A stretch of DNA of 22,014 nucleotides, from positions 1 through 22,014 of the IMG/VR virus record IMGVR_UViG_3300032047_002863; one strand, 5' to 3'. The notes under the pieces are model-generated. The model ran no database searches, had not been told where the DNA came from, and saw only the letters and a program-made list of their open reading frames with translations. This DNA is from a virus. A program made the translations under genes and the position numbers. This document shows positions 1 to 12,000 of the stretch, one piece after another; position 1 is the stretch's first letter; the number at the start of each line of letters is the position of its first letter.

Positions 1-168
1 AAGGCCTTTATCAAGAGATATAACTTTACAATAGGTTCCAGCAAAATATGCCGGATCCTTCATGCATTTCTTGTATTCTTTTATGAGGTCTTTTGTCCAC
101 TCTTGATCTACACCATCCCGTTTTACATTGGGATTACCTAGATAAGTGGTTTTATCAGTTGTTATCAT
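1..168 (-). CDS. 17: Terminase large subunit gp17, N-terminal part (runs off the window)
   Basis: This is the first 56 codons of the T4-type large terminase, the ATPase and nuclease motor that packages DNA into the prohead. I translated it by hand from the ATG at 168. It begins MITTDKTTYLGNPNVK, then has an acidic and basic helix (EWTKDLIKEYKKCMKDPAYF) and reaches YCKVISLDKGL at the window edge. The pattern of an N-terminal NPN(L/V)K phrase followed by a DP.YF...Y motif is typical of gp17 in marine T4-like phages. The ATPase and nuclease motifs lie outside the window. Its start overlaps the 3' end of gp16 by 14 bases, as expected for the co-transcribed terminase pair. No strong Shine-Dalgarno sequence is visible, so translation is probably coupled to gp16. 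Confidence 0.9.
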   Translation of the reverse strand, partial: MITTDKTTYLGNPNVKRDGVDQEWTKDLIKEYKKCMKDPAYFAGTYCKVISLDKGL

Positions 169-523
169 CTTTATTTAACTGTGGTGTTATATCTACCACA
201 TTGCTCATTTCATCATTATCTTGTAACATTCTTTGTAGTTCTGCCGTAGATCCTACAAATAGATTGTTAGTCGTAGCTTCTATTTTCTTAATATCATCTG
301 CAGATATATCTTTATTCTTTTTATTCAGATCCATAAGTTTGTCATTTACTTCTGATACATTCTTTATCATACCAGATAATACTTCAAATGCTCTTGGGTG
401 TTCTGATTCTCTTGCAACTTCTATCATCAGATCAAGGCTTTCTCTGCCTTTTTCTATGAGATCATAGTATGTCTGCCTGGAATAATTATAATCGTTAGTA
501 ATATTGTCAGGTTTTTTTGTCAT
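155..523 (-). CDS. 16: Terminase small subunit gp16
   Basis: This 122-residue protein matches the small terminase subunit of T4-like phages, which recognises DNA and stimulates the gp17 motor. It is mostly helical and charged. It has a central helix (GRESLDLMIEVARESEHPRA) followed by FEVLSGMIKNVSEVNDKLMDL and a C-terminal NNLFVGSTAELQRMLQ phrase that is a family hallmark in marine T4-like phages. T4 gp16 is longer (164 residues), but marine homologues are commonly shorter. The start ATG shares an ATGA overlap with the gp15 stop, and the 3' end overlaps the gp17 start. Gene order gp15-gp16-gp17 supports the call independently of sequence. Confidence 0.87.
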   Translation of the reverse strand: MTKKPDNITNDYNYSRQTYYDLIEKGRESLDLMIEVARESEHPRAFEVLSGMIKNVSEVNDKLMDLNKKNKDISADDIKKIEATTNNLFVGSTAELQRMLQDNDEMSNVVDITPQLNKDDNN

Positions 524-1311
524 GCGCTATCTACCATTTGTGTGACAGTGGTCGTGAATCCGTAATCACTGTCTGCAGTAACTCCAAGTGGATTTGGAAG
601 CACTGTGATTCTTGAGACTTGTCTATCTGAATCCGCAGTAAGTCCATTTGGAATATCCATTATATAATTATCAACATCTACTTTACGTATTATCTGAGTA
701 TTTATAACTCCGGCATAGAAGTTCGCTTCCATCTCAAAGTCGAGTTGATATACAATAGTTCGTCTTGCATCTTGTGCACCTTCATAATCATCAGAGTAAC
801 TCATACCAGATAATGTAATAGGTACATCTTCTAGTATATCCTGATAATCACTGAAAGGTTTAATGGTTAATGAATATTGGGGATTGAAATATGGAATGAT
901 TTGTTCTACGATTTGTAGAGCATCATCTTGTAGTTTTGTAAATATATTTAACTGAAAGGAAAGAGTATAAGGTACTGGTGCATAGAACTTCATTCTATCG
1001 CTATCAGTTAGTCCGACTCTACTAAAGTTTCCAGTCTTTTGTAATTGTCTTTCAGGTGCGTATGTATATGCTAATATCTCAAATGACATTCGAGGTAATT
1101 TAAGTGCAACTTTACTATCATCGTCTAAGTCGGCATGCTCTCGAATACGTTCAAGAAACTTTGATTTAGGCGCATATGATAACGGCACTTTCTTTGTATT
1201 GATGACAGCACCTGAGCTGTTCTTATGTAGAATGTATATGTTATTAAAGAGTGAACCAAACATAGCCACACTTTTTCGTATACGTTCATGGTAAAAATAT
1301 TCATTCAACAT
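520..1311 (-). CDS. 15: Tail sheath stabiliser and completion protein gp15
   Basis: This 263-residue protein corresponds to T4 gp15, which caps the contracted-tail sheath and tube and connects the tail to the neck. The N-terminus MLNEYFYHERIRKSVAMFGSLFNNIYI is the conserved opening of the family (YFYHE.IRKSV..FG.LFN.I). A PLSYAPKSKFLERI phrase follows, matching the family PLAYGPK..FL.RI segment. The C-terminal half contains the conserved LPNPLGVTADSDYGF-type ending. The ATG directly follows the gp14 stop with no gap, and the stop overlaps gp16 by 4 bases. A TATAAATA string at 699-706 lies inside this gene but has no obvious gene start beneath it. Confidence 0.92.
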   Translation of the reverse strand: MLNEYFYHERIRKSVAMFGSLFNNIYILHKNSSGAVINTKKVPLSYAPKSKFLERIREHADLDDDSKVALKLPRMSFEILAYTYAPERQLQKTGNFSRVGLTDSDRMKFYAPVPYTLSFQLNIFTKLQDDALQIVEQIIPYFNPQYSLTIKPFSDYQDILEDVPITLSGMSYSDDYEGAQDARRTIVYQLDFEMEANFYAGVINTQIIRKVDVDNYIMDIPNGLTADSDRQVSRITVLPNPLGVTADSDYGFTTTVTQMVDSA

Positions 1312-2202
1312 TTATTGTATATCTCCAAATGGATTCGTTTCACTGAAATCTAAGAAACTCATTACACTGTTTGTAGTTTCAAACGTAGTATTTTGTTCAT
1401 TCTTAGATTCTACTATTTCTTCGCTCACTGCAGTCGTAGTTGTTATATTACCAGAAGATGCGCCTATGACTTGTCTACCTACAACTGGTAAGTGGAATGC
1501 ACCATCGTCTGCACCGAAGTTGACCAAATGCATAATATTATCTGAATCACTCCAATGTGCGACTTCACCTGTAAGTATGGTACCATTCGCAAATGTCTGA
1601 GTAACATTCTCACCGACAGTAAATCCGCCAGCAGAACCATCGCTATCCATTGTAAGATAAGCACGATACCCAAAATCATTCTGAATACTATCGATTGCTC
1701 CGATATTAGTATCAATATCTTCTCCAGAGTATTCGAATAACTGACAACGTAACTTGTATGTAGGAAGATTACTTAACTGATAAAATGGTTGTTCATGTTC
1801 AACATGCATGATTTCCCATAATTTATTAGCTAATTCTAAATAAATAAGATCGCCTTCTTTTGGTCTTAATACTGTGATATTATTATTTGCCGAAGATATT
1901 CTTTTCTTCCAACTTTTTCTTGCAACTACAAATGTGGCTTCATCTCGTATCTCTACACCGAACTTAGTAAAGAGATCTCCTTCACCATCAAATCCGTCTT
2001 GATTTTCTAGATACATTTCTATTTTATATGAGTTATGAAAACTACTTGCTACATCTTCTCCAAGTATTGTATTCTCATTTACAACAGTTCGTGGAAGATA
2101 ATAGACATCTTGTCCATAGATCTTCAATGATTCTATGACTATGTCTTCGTAAAGATTTTGTTCTGATTTAACTGCTTGGCTGAAATGGGGACTACGTGCC
2201 AT
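1312..2202 (-). CDS. 14: Neck protein gp14
   Basis: This 296-residue protein is the T4 gp14 neck (head completion) component, which with gp13 forms the collar that joins tails to filled heads. The opening contains the very characteristic phrase KSEQNLYEDIVIESLKIYG, followed by DVYYLPRTVVNENTILGEDV and LFTKFGVEIRDEATFVVAR; all are conserved across T4-like neck proteins. The C-terminus FLDFSETNPFGDI is also family-like. It sits between gp13 (4-base gap) and gp15 (directly adjacent), giving the canonical cluster order. Confidence 0.93.
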   Translation of the reverse strand: MARSPHFSQAVKSEQNLYEDIVIESLKIYGQDVYYLPRTVVNENTILGEDVASSFHNSYKIEMYLENQDGFDGEGDLFTKFGVEIRDEATFVVARKSWKKRISSANNNITVLRPKEGDLIYLELANKLWEIMHVEHEQPFYQLSNLPTYKLRCQLFEYSGEDIDTNIGAIDSIQNDFGYRAYLTMDSDGSAGGFTVGENVTQTFANGTILTGEVAHWSDSDNIMHLVNFGADDGAFHLPVVGRQVIGASSGNITTTTAVSEEIVESKNEQNTTFETTNSVMSFLDFSETNPFGDIQ

Positions 2203-2206
2203 ATGA

Positions 2207-2983
2207 TTATCCTACAAACATGTCTGCAGGCATTTCAAACTCGAGTCTTATTCTTTCCCTTAATCTTTCTATGTCTTGTAATGAATCATCATATATCTGT
2301 CTACCGTTTAGCGTCACACCACCTGGGAGCGTCATTCCTTCAAACTTAATTAGATTCTGACCCCATTGTCTTTTAAACAATGCAGTTGTATATTCTTTTA
2401 ACCACAAATCATTCCATATACTTTGATAACCGTTTATGTCACCAGCTGAATCTGCTGTAGCATTTGTAGTATAAACTTCAGCAACTAAATATTTACCTTC
2501 TACGATATCTCCGTCTGCAAAATCACCATGAATATAAAGTCTATTTTTCTTACGAACAAATGTAACCTGAGGTTGACCATTTAATCTCATATCGATAAGA
2601 GATAAGTACTGTTGCATCATTTCATAATATGCTAAGTTACCCATTGTTCCATGAATACTTGTCATATCGTTTAGCATCATCTGATACTTAATATCAAAGA
2701 AGTTAGTAGTACCGCCGCCATGAGCTTCTATTGGAAATAATCTTGATACTTGAATGATATTATCTGCTATTGTGATAAACTCATTTGATATATCTTCTGC
2801 AGTAACCTGATGTTTTAGAAACCCACGCATTGTTGCTTCACTATGATATTCTCTAAAATATTCAAGTGATTCGTCTACGCGATCCTCGAGTTGATCATCG
2901 TCTACATTAATTTCAATTACAGGATCGCCTAAGCTTCTTAGGCACCAGTCTATATGAGATTGTCTTGAAGTTGGGACTGCCAT
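2207..2983 (-). CDS. 13: Neck protein gp13
   Basis: This 258-residue protein is the T4-type gp13 neck protein, partner of gp14 in closing the head vertex after packaging. The start MAVPTSRQSHIDWCLRSLG followed by DPVIEINVDDDQLEDRVDESL is the diagnostic opening of marine T4-like gp13. The C-terminus (LRERIRLEFEMPADMFVG) is also typical. A good Shine-Dalgarno sequence (AAGGA) lies about 10 bases upstream of the ATG. The short gap to the giant fibre gene contains an ATAAATA late-promoter-like core overlapping the fibre stop codon, so gp13-gp17 may have their own late start in addition to read-through. Confidence 0.92.
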   Translation of the reverse strand: MAVPTSRQSHIDWCLRSLGDPVIEINVDDDQLEDRVDESLEYFREYHSEATMRGFLKHQVTAEDISNEFITIADNIIQVSRLFPIEAHGGGTTNFFDIKYQMMLNDMTSIHGTMGNLAYYEMMQQYLSLIDMRLNGQPQVTFVRKKNRLYIHGDFADGDIVEGKYLVAEVYTTNATADSAGDINGYQSIWNDLWLKEYTTALFKRQWGQNLIKFEGMTLPGGVTLNGRQIYDDSLQDIERLRERIRLEFEMPADMFVG

Positions 2984-3003
2984 CTTTTATCCTTATTTTA
3001 CTC

Positions 3004-3011
3004 TATTTATG
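3004..3011 (-). promoter_or_regulatory. Possible T4-type late promoter box before gp13
   Basis: On the minus strand the bases read CATAAATA, one mismatch from the T4 late -10 box TATAAATA and retaining the ATAAATA core. It overlaps the TAA stop of the giant fibre and sits 21 bases upstream of the gp13 ATG, a sensible spacing for a late leader carrying the AAGGA ribosome site. Position supports it, but an eight-base AT-rich match can occur by chance. Confidence 0.45.
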
Positions 3012-6000
3012 CACCTGCACAATGGAAGGTTCTAAGCGTATTACCGGCAGAGTCCAGTATGAGCAGCGTTGCAAGAGACGCTAAATTGTCTTTATCAACA
3101 CAATCTGCAGAAAGGTGTACATGATCGATACTACCATCAACATACTGATCAGAGTTGATACTGTTCACTGCCATCTTAGCGGCAGTAATTTGTCCGTCAG
3201 CGATGTGAGCAGTATCAATAGAACCATCCGCATAATGTTCTGAGTTAATTGCATCATCAGCTATGTGTTCATTATCGATACTACCAGCTGCATAATGTTC
3301 TGAGTTAATGACATCGTTACCAATATTATCACCGTCGATACAATCTCCGGCTAACATAGCGTGTGTAACTGATCCAGCACCTAAAGTAATATTTGCTGAA
3401 CCATCAAATGATGTTCCGTTAATAGTTCTTGCAGTTGTTAGTGTAGCAGCTGATCCTGTTGTATTTTGGTTTAACGTACCGACTGTTAAATCAATTGTAT
3501 TATCAGCATCTTGATATGTTGCAGTTATACCTGATTCAGTATTACTACTGAACATTGCACCAACAGTATCTGATATAACTTCAGAAAGATCGATGTTTGC
3601 ACTACCATCAAATGATACACCATGAATTGTTCTAGCGTTTGTTAATGTAGCAGCTGAACCTGAAGTATTCTGATTACCAGCGCTATTTACGCCAGGTAAG
3701 TCTATATTAGCACTACCGTTAAATGATACTCCGCCAATTGTTCTGGCGTTTGTTAATGTAGCTGCAGAACCAGAAGTATTTTGGTTACCAGCACTATTTA
3801 CACCAGGTAAGTCTATATTAGCAGTACCATCAAATGATACACCACCAATTGTTCTAGCATTAGCTAATGCGGTTGCAGTAGCTGCGTTTCCTGTGGCAGA
3901 TCCCGCAGATCCTGATACGTTACCTGTTACGTTACCTGTTATATTACCAACAAATCCTGTAGTAGAAGTTATTTCGGTAGCAGTAACTGTACTATTGAAT
4001 GTCGCCGCACCTGCAGCAGACATATCAAGGGTAAGGGCAGTGATTGCAGAACCGCCATCGTTACCTTTAAATAGCATATCTTTATCTGATACAGATGATT
4101 TTATTTCGAGATTTGAACTAGCCATACTAATATGACCCACAGTAGTACCATCATCTTTCAGATTAATCTCTGCACCGCCAGCATCGAGAATAATATCACC
4201 CGCGACGTCTACTGTTAGGTCGCCGCCATCTGATATCGTAGAACCATTGATTGTAATATCATCAACTGTTAAAGTGCTTAGAGTACCAAGACTTGTAATC
4301 GCAGATTGAGCTGCACCAGTAACTGTAGCTGCAGTACCTGATACGTTACCAGTGACGTTACCGGTTAATGGACCAGCAAATGCGTCTGAAGTAACTGTAC
4401 CATCAAAGTAGGCATTTTTAAATTCTAGTGAAGATGTACCGAGATCTATATCGTTATCAGTTACAGGAACAAGAGCTCCATCAACTAGTTTTATTTGATG
4501 TGCGTTAGCAGCATAGAAGTGAATCTCATCAGCTGTTTCGAAGTCGATCTTTGTTTGATCATCTTCACCTATTTTGACATCAGTCGCTAATATCGAAGTG
4601 ATCGCAGTTTGTGCCGCTGCCATACGAGCAGCTGCTAGAGTACCTGATCCAATGTTTGAAGCATTTGTAGTATCTGTTGTCGCAGAAGTCGCTAGTGCAG
4701 TTCCGCCAAGTGTAATCGCATCTGCTTCAAGTGTTCCGTCAACATCTACATCTCCAGAAATATCTAGGTTAGTAAAGACTGATGTACCTACTGCTGTAAT
4801 CTTATCGTTGAATGTAGCAGCACCTGCAGCTGACATGTCAAGGGTGAGGGCTGTAATTGCTGAACTGCCATCTACGCCTTCAAAACTAATGTCTTTATCG
4901 CCAACTTGTGATTTAATACGTAAGTTTGAGCTATTATTATATATCCTACCAAAAGTTGTGCCACCGTCAGTGAAGTAAACACCACCGTCATCTGCATCAA
5001 TGTCTACATACCCTCCAATATCTAGAAGTAGGTTGCCACCATCTGATATAGTAGAACCATTGATTGTAATATCATCAACTGTCAATGCAGTCAATGTACC
5101 TACACTTGTAATGTTAGTTTGTGCTGCTGTACTTAGAGTACCGGCAAGTTCTCCAGAAGAACCGTATACAACTGCTTTTGAGTTTACAACCGAGTTTGCG
5201 CTTGAACCGTCTAGTAGATTTAATTCTGTTGCGGTAGAAGTTACTCCATCAAGAATATTAAGTTCAGCAGCAGTAGAAGTAACTCCGTCTAAGATGTTAA
5301 GTTCTGCTGCAGTAGATGTTACGCCATCTAAGATATTAAGTTCTGCAGGAGTCGAAGTAATTGCTGTATTACTTGCAGCTGCTAATACCGGAATTGTACC
5401 TGATACGTTAGGTAAGTTAATTGTTCTATCAGCTGTAGGATCAATGATTGTAAGAGTAGTTTCATGATCGTCTGCAGTTGCTCCTTCAAATACGACAGCA
5501 TTCTGAGCATTCATTGTTACGGTATCAACTTGAGTAGTTGTACCTGCTATTGTTAAGTTACCGCTGATTTCTACGTTACCATTAATATCAACTAATGTAG
5601 CATTTAATTCTATTTCGTCGGTTGCATTAATATCAAGTACAGTACCACTTGGTGCACCGATATTTTGTGATGCATCATTAAACTGAATTACGTTTGTGCT
5701 ATTTAATAAGATACCAGTATTGTGTACGTGTGTTAATGTAACATCACCATCTGCACCCAGTGCTACGACCGATGCATCAGATAATAGTTTTACATCATTA
5801 CCAGCAACTACATCTTTAGCTACAGATAAACCACCGTCGGTTTGTAATGAACCGTCAGTTGTTGATGTTGCATCAGTAGCATCATCTGTTTTAAGAACAC
5901 CGCTAAATGTTCCGGTTGAAGCAGCTAATGTGCCAGTAGAAACGGCTCCTGTTGTAGTGATAGTCGATGAACCATTATTAATATTTCCAAATCCAGAAGT

Positions 6001-9000
6001 AATACTACCAGAGTTCAGAGCACCAGTTGTAACAATATTAGCACCACCAACGTTATGAGATGAGAAGTATGTTGAAACAGTATCAACGTTAGTCATTCTC
6101 ATTGTGCCAGCATCATTGATTAATATACCGTCACCAGATGCTACTGCAGTTGTACCTCTTGAAGTACCACCGTCTATTAGATTGATTTCAGCAGCTGTAG
6201 CTGTAACTCCGTCTAAGATATTTAATTCTGCAGCTGTTGAAGTAACTCCATCTAAGATATTTAATTCCGCTGTTGTCGCTGTTACACCATCGATTAGGTT
6301 TAATTCTGTTGCAGTCGCAGTAACTCCGTCTAGTATGTTGAGCTCAGCAGCAGTAGCTGTAACTGCAGTACCGTTTATAGACAAGGCATCTGTTTCTAAT
6401 GTACCATCTACGTCTACGTCACCTGATATATCTAAGTTAGTAAAGACAGAAGTACCGACAGCCGTAATCTTATCGTTGAATGTTGCTGCACCAGCAGCTG
6501 ACATGTCAAGAGTAAGAGCAGTAATTTCACTACCGCCATCGTTACCTTTTAATATAATATCTTTATCAGAGGTTACTGATTTGATTACAAAGTCTGTTGA
6601 TGAGTTTGTAAATTCTGCAATGGCAGTGCCACCGTCATTAATTTTAACATCACCGCCATCAGCGTCTAGTATGATATCACCTGCTACATCTAAAGTAAGA
6701 TCGCCTGAACTTAAATCAATTTCTGTACCGTCTATTGTTATGTTATCAACCGTAATACCAGCATTAGCTTCTAAAGTTGTACCATTAATTAATTTTAGTG
6801 CAGTTGAAGTAAGTCTTGCACCAATATTATTACTACCTGCTTTTCTATTTGAAAATTCAAGTAAACCATCTTCAGAACCATCTGATGCGTCATCTATCTT
6901 AGCAGTAACTTTGGCATATATGACTTCTTGATCAGCGTCATTTTCGCCTTTAAATTTAAGTTGACCTAAATAATCTCCATCAGCTACACTAGCACTATTT
7001 CTTTTGAAAGTCATTACTGGAGAAGCACTTGAACTCGAATCTGTTGAAGTTAATAATAATGTATCATCTGTAGTTGTATTTGTAAATGTACCAGTTGTTC
7101 CCGCAATTTGACCCGCAACTGTTAATACTCCGTCAGCAAGAGTCATTAAATCATTGTCGTCTGTGTGGCCAATTGTTGTACCATTAATGATAACATTATC
7201 TACTGTTAAAGTTGTAAGTGTACCTAAGCTTGTAATGTTAGATTGAGCAGCTCCTGTTACAGTAGCCGCAGTACCTGATACATTACCTGTTACGTCACCT
7301 GTAAGAGGTCCGGCAAAGGCATCTGATGTAACAGTTCCATCAAAGAAAGCATCTTTAAATTCTAATGAGGATGTACCTAAGTCAATGTCATTATCTGTAA
7401 CAGGTACAAGTGCACCGTCTACAAGCTTTATTTGATGAGCATTGGCTGCATAGAAATGTATTTCGTCTGCAGTCTCAAAGTCAATCTTAGTTTGATCATC
7501 TTCACCGATTTTAATATCAGTTGCGAGTAATGATGTAATAGTCGTTTGTGCTGCGTCAAGAGCAAAGTCGATAGTGTTATCACCATCTTGGTAAGTAACC
7601 GAAATACCTGTTTCGGTATTGGAACCAACCATTGCTCCAACTGTATCTGATATAACTTCTGATAAATCAATATTAGCTGATCCATCGAACGATACGCCAT
7701 GGATTGTTCTAGCTGTTGTTAAAGTGGCTGCAGAACCTGAAGTATTTTGATTACCGGCACTATTTACACCAGGTAAATCAATGTTTGCAGAACCATCGAA
7801 CGAGACTCCGCCAATTGTTCTGGCTGTTGTTAATGTCGCGGCAGAACCAGTAGTATTTTGATTGAGAGTACCTATTACAAAGTCTAAAGTATTATCGGCA
7901 TCATCATAGGTTACAGCAATTCCAGTTTCAGTGTTGGAAGTAACCATTGCTCCAACAGTATCACTAATCGTTTCTGCGAGTGTAACACCGCCTATTGTAA
8001 TCGCATCAGCTTCAAGTGTACCATCGATATCTGCATTACCACTGATATCTAAAGTAGCGGCATCTATTTCACCACTGATGGTTATATTTCTACCGCCAGT
8101 AATATCTTTGTTTGCATCGGTTATGATAGCTTTACTTGCAATCACCGTACCGTTTGTAATACCGTCTATAAGGTTGATGTCAGCTGCACTTGCAGTAACA
8201 GCAGTACCGTTTATGGATAAGGCATCTGTTTCAAGTGTTCCATCAATATCAACGTCACCAGATATATCTAATGCGGTTGCAACTATTTCGTTATTAAATG
8301 TTGCTTTACCTGCAGCACTACCATCTATCGTTAGGAATGTAGTATCTACTCCGCCGTCTGTACCTTTGAATATAATGTCTGTATCATTTGCGGCAGCATC
8401 AATAGTAATATTACCTGAACTTGTCGTAATAGTTACAGCTGCATCACCTGCATTAATGTCGTCCGCTGCCACTGATGATCCTGCACTCATATAGGTTTGC
8501 AGATCTGTCATGGCAACCTGTTTCATCGTACCATTATCGTTGAATACAACTCTATCAGCGTCTGCTACGGTTGTTGATGTAGCGCTTGTATCACCATCAA
8601 GAATATTAAGTTCAGCAGCAGTTGAAGTTACTCCATCAAGAATATTTAACTCTGCGGCTGTGGAAGTAACACCATCTAGTATGTTTAGTTCGGCCGCAGT
8701 AGCTGTAACATTTGTGCCACCAATATCTAGAGTTGTCATTTGAACTTCGCCGGCAACAGTTAGTATGCCATCTGCGACTGTCATTAGGTCAGTATCATTA
8801 CCATGTCCTATTGTTGCTCCATTGATAACAACATTATCGATTGTTAATGCGGCTGCAACTACTTCGTCGTTAAACGTTGCTTTACCTGCAGCACTACCAT
8901 CGATTGTTAAGAAGGTTGTATCAACACCACCATCTGTACCTTTAAGTATAATGTCAGTATCATCTGCCGCAGCATCAATAGTAATGTTACCAGCTGAGGT

Positions 9001-12000
9001 TGTAATATTTACAGCAGCATTACCAGCTTGAATATCATCTGCAGCTACGGTTGAACCAGCACTCATGTAAGCGTTAAGAGCAGTCATGGCAACTTGTTTC
9101 ATCGTACCATTATCATTTAGTACGACTCTATCTGCGTCAGCTACTGTTACAGAACTAGCGCTTGTATCACCGTCTAATATATTTAATTCGGCAACTGTGA
9201 CAGTCGCACCATCTAATATATTCAGTTCAGCAGCAGTTGAGGTAACTCCATCCAAGATATTTAACTCGGACGCAGTTGATGTTACTCCATCTAGTATGTT
9301 TAATTCAGCTGCAGTCGAAGTGACGCCATCTAGAATATTTAACTCTGCAGTTGTAGATGTAACACCATCCAAGATATTTAATTCAGCGGCTGTAGAAGTG
9401 ACATTCGTTCCACCGATATCGAGTGTTGTAACTGATATCTCACCTGCAACAGTTACTAAACCATCTGCAAGTGTTATTAAGTCTGTGTCATCTGTATGGC
9501 CAATTGTTGTTCCATTGATTAGAACGTCGTCTATGTCTAATGAACCACCAGATATTAATCCGGTTGTAGTAATTGCTGATGCACCAGTATTGATAGTACC
9601 AAAGCCAGAAGTAATCGATCCAGTATCTAACGCACCAGTACTAACAAGGTTTGGCATCGCAGTAATTTTGTCATCAAAGTAAGCAGAAAGATCTGTAACT
9701 GCTACTTGTTTCATTGTACCTGCATCATTGAATACTACACGGTCAGCATCTGCTACGGTTGTAGAAGTTGCGCTTGTATTACCATCAACGATATTAAGTT
9801 CTGTAGTTGTACTTGTTACGCCATCTAAAAGATTTAATTCTGCGGTAGTAGATGTTACACCATCGAGAATATTTAATTCTTCGGGAGTTGAAGTAACGGC
9901 AGTAGTGCTTACCGCAGCTAGAACTGGTAATGTACCAGATACGTTTGGTAAATTAATTGTTCTGTCAGCAGTAGGATCTACAACTGTAAGTGTAGTCTCA
10001 TGAGCATCAGCTGTAGCACCTTCGAATACTACTGCATTCGCAGCTTCCATCGTTACTGTATTAACTTGTGTTGTTGTTCCTGTTACTGTTAGATTACCGG
10101 CAACCGCAAGATCTTGTGAGATTACGATATCGCCATCTGCTTCGATTTGTATTGCGTTAACATCGCTTGCAGAACCGATGAGTCCACCGTCTGGAATAAC
10201 AATGTTACCACCAGTTGTCATTAATCCGCCACCAGTATATGTACCACTTACGTCGAGGTTGGCATTGATATCTGCTAGTGTAGCATTGATTTCTACTTCA
10301 TCTGTTGCTGTAATGTCTAGAACTGTAGCGCTTGGAGCATTGATAAACTGCGAAGCATCATTAAATTGTAATGCCATTGTACTGTTAAGACGAAGACCGG
10401 CATCTGGAATATGTGTAAGAGTTACATCTTGATCGTCACCAAATTGTATTGTACCACCATCTGCAAGGAATGCATCAGCAAATCCAAGTGATGTTGTACC
10501 GAGTGTAGCACCATCATTAGCATCTGGATTATAAGCAGTTTCTGCAACGAATGTTGCTGTTCGTATACCTGATGTACCATTATCGATCGCACCGAATCCA
10601 GATGTAATAGATCCACTATTGAGTGCACCAACAGTGACAAGATTGGCCATTGCTGTGATTTCATCATCGAAGTAAGCTGCAAAGTCAGTAACCGCAACTT
10701 GTTTCATAGTACCGCCATGATTCGTAACAATTCTATCAGCATCAGCAAGTGTTACTGATGAAGCACTTGTAGTACCATCTATGATATTAATTTCTGCGGC
10801 AGTTGCTGTAACACCATCTAAGATGTTTAGTTCAGCAGCTGTAGATGTAACTCCGTCTAATATATTTAATTCAGCGGTTGTAGAAGTAACGCCATCTAAA
10901 ATATTTAATTCGGCTGTCGTACTAGTTACACCATCTAAGATATTAAGTTCGGCCGCTGTCGCTGATACTGACGTACCATTTATGGATAGAGCATCTGTTT
11001 CTAGTGATCCATCTATATCAACGTTTCCAGATATATCTAAGTTAGTAAATACAGATGTTCCAGCTGCAGTTATTGTACTAGTAAATGTTGCTGCACCTCC
11101 AGCACTACCGTCTAGCGTTAAGAAGGTTGTATCTACTCCACCGTCTGTGCCTTTAAATATGATGTCAGTATCGTTAGCCGCGGCATCGATAGTAATATCA
11201 CCTGCGCTTGTTGTAATAGTTACAGCTGCATCGCCTGCTTGAACATCATCAGCTTTTACAACTGTACCACCACTAAAATAAGCATTAAGATCGGTTACAG
11301 CAACCTGTTTCATAGTACCGCCGTCGTTTAGCACTACTCTATCTGCATCAGCTACTGTTGTAGAGCTTGCACTCGTATTACCATCTAATATACTTAATTC
11401 ACCTGCTGTAGCTGTAACTCCATCTAAGAGGTTTAGCTCTGCAGTAGTACTAGTAACACCATCAAGGATATTAAGTTCAGCAGTACTTGCAGTAACTCCG
11501 TCTAAAATATTCAGTTCAGATGCAGATGCATCAACTGCAGCAAGTTTAGTAAAGTCTGCTTGTACTAGTCCTGATACGCCATCTAGTAAGTTTAATTCGG
11601 ATGCTGTACTTGTAACTCCGTCTAAGATATTCAGTTCTGCTGCTGTTGAAGTAACCGCAGTACTATTGATTGATAGTACGTCTGTTTCTAATGTACCAGT
11701 TACCTTTGCTCCGCCAAGTGTGACTCTAAATTTTTCAGCCATACTTCCATCTTGGTTAGAGAAAACTATTTCTTTGTTAGTTCCACTAGTTCCATCCATG
11801 AAAATCTTGGCTCTTACGTTACCTTGATTACTTTGGAAATTAATGCCAGGTGTATTTGCGTCGTTAGTTCTTTGGAGTGTTACGGTTGCAGTGGATTGTT
11901 TAATGTGTAATGAAGTGTCGGGTGAATTTACGTCGCCTATACCTACTTGTCCGCCCGGTTTTAACAAAATATCACCGCTGCCGCCAGGTTCCAGTGTCAT

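Noticed and set aside
93-467. Plus-strand open frame of 124 residues over gp16
   Set aside because: It lies antisense to the well-supported gp16 gene, with no family resemblance or ribosome site.
699-706. TATAAATA inside gp15
   Set aside because: It is within coding sequence (codons for VINTQ) and about 175 bases from the next start. An exact match is expected roughly once by chance in AT-rich sequence of this length.
5208-11660. Regularly spaced short repeats that could be mistaken for a CRISPR array or iterons
   Set aside because: The repeats are in frame, encode a conserved peptide, vary at third codon positions and lie inside one intact gene.
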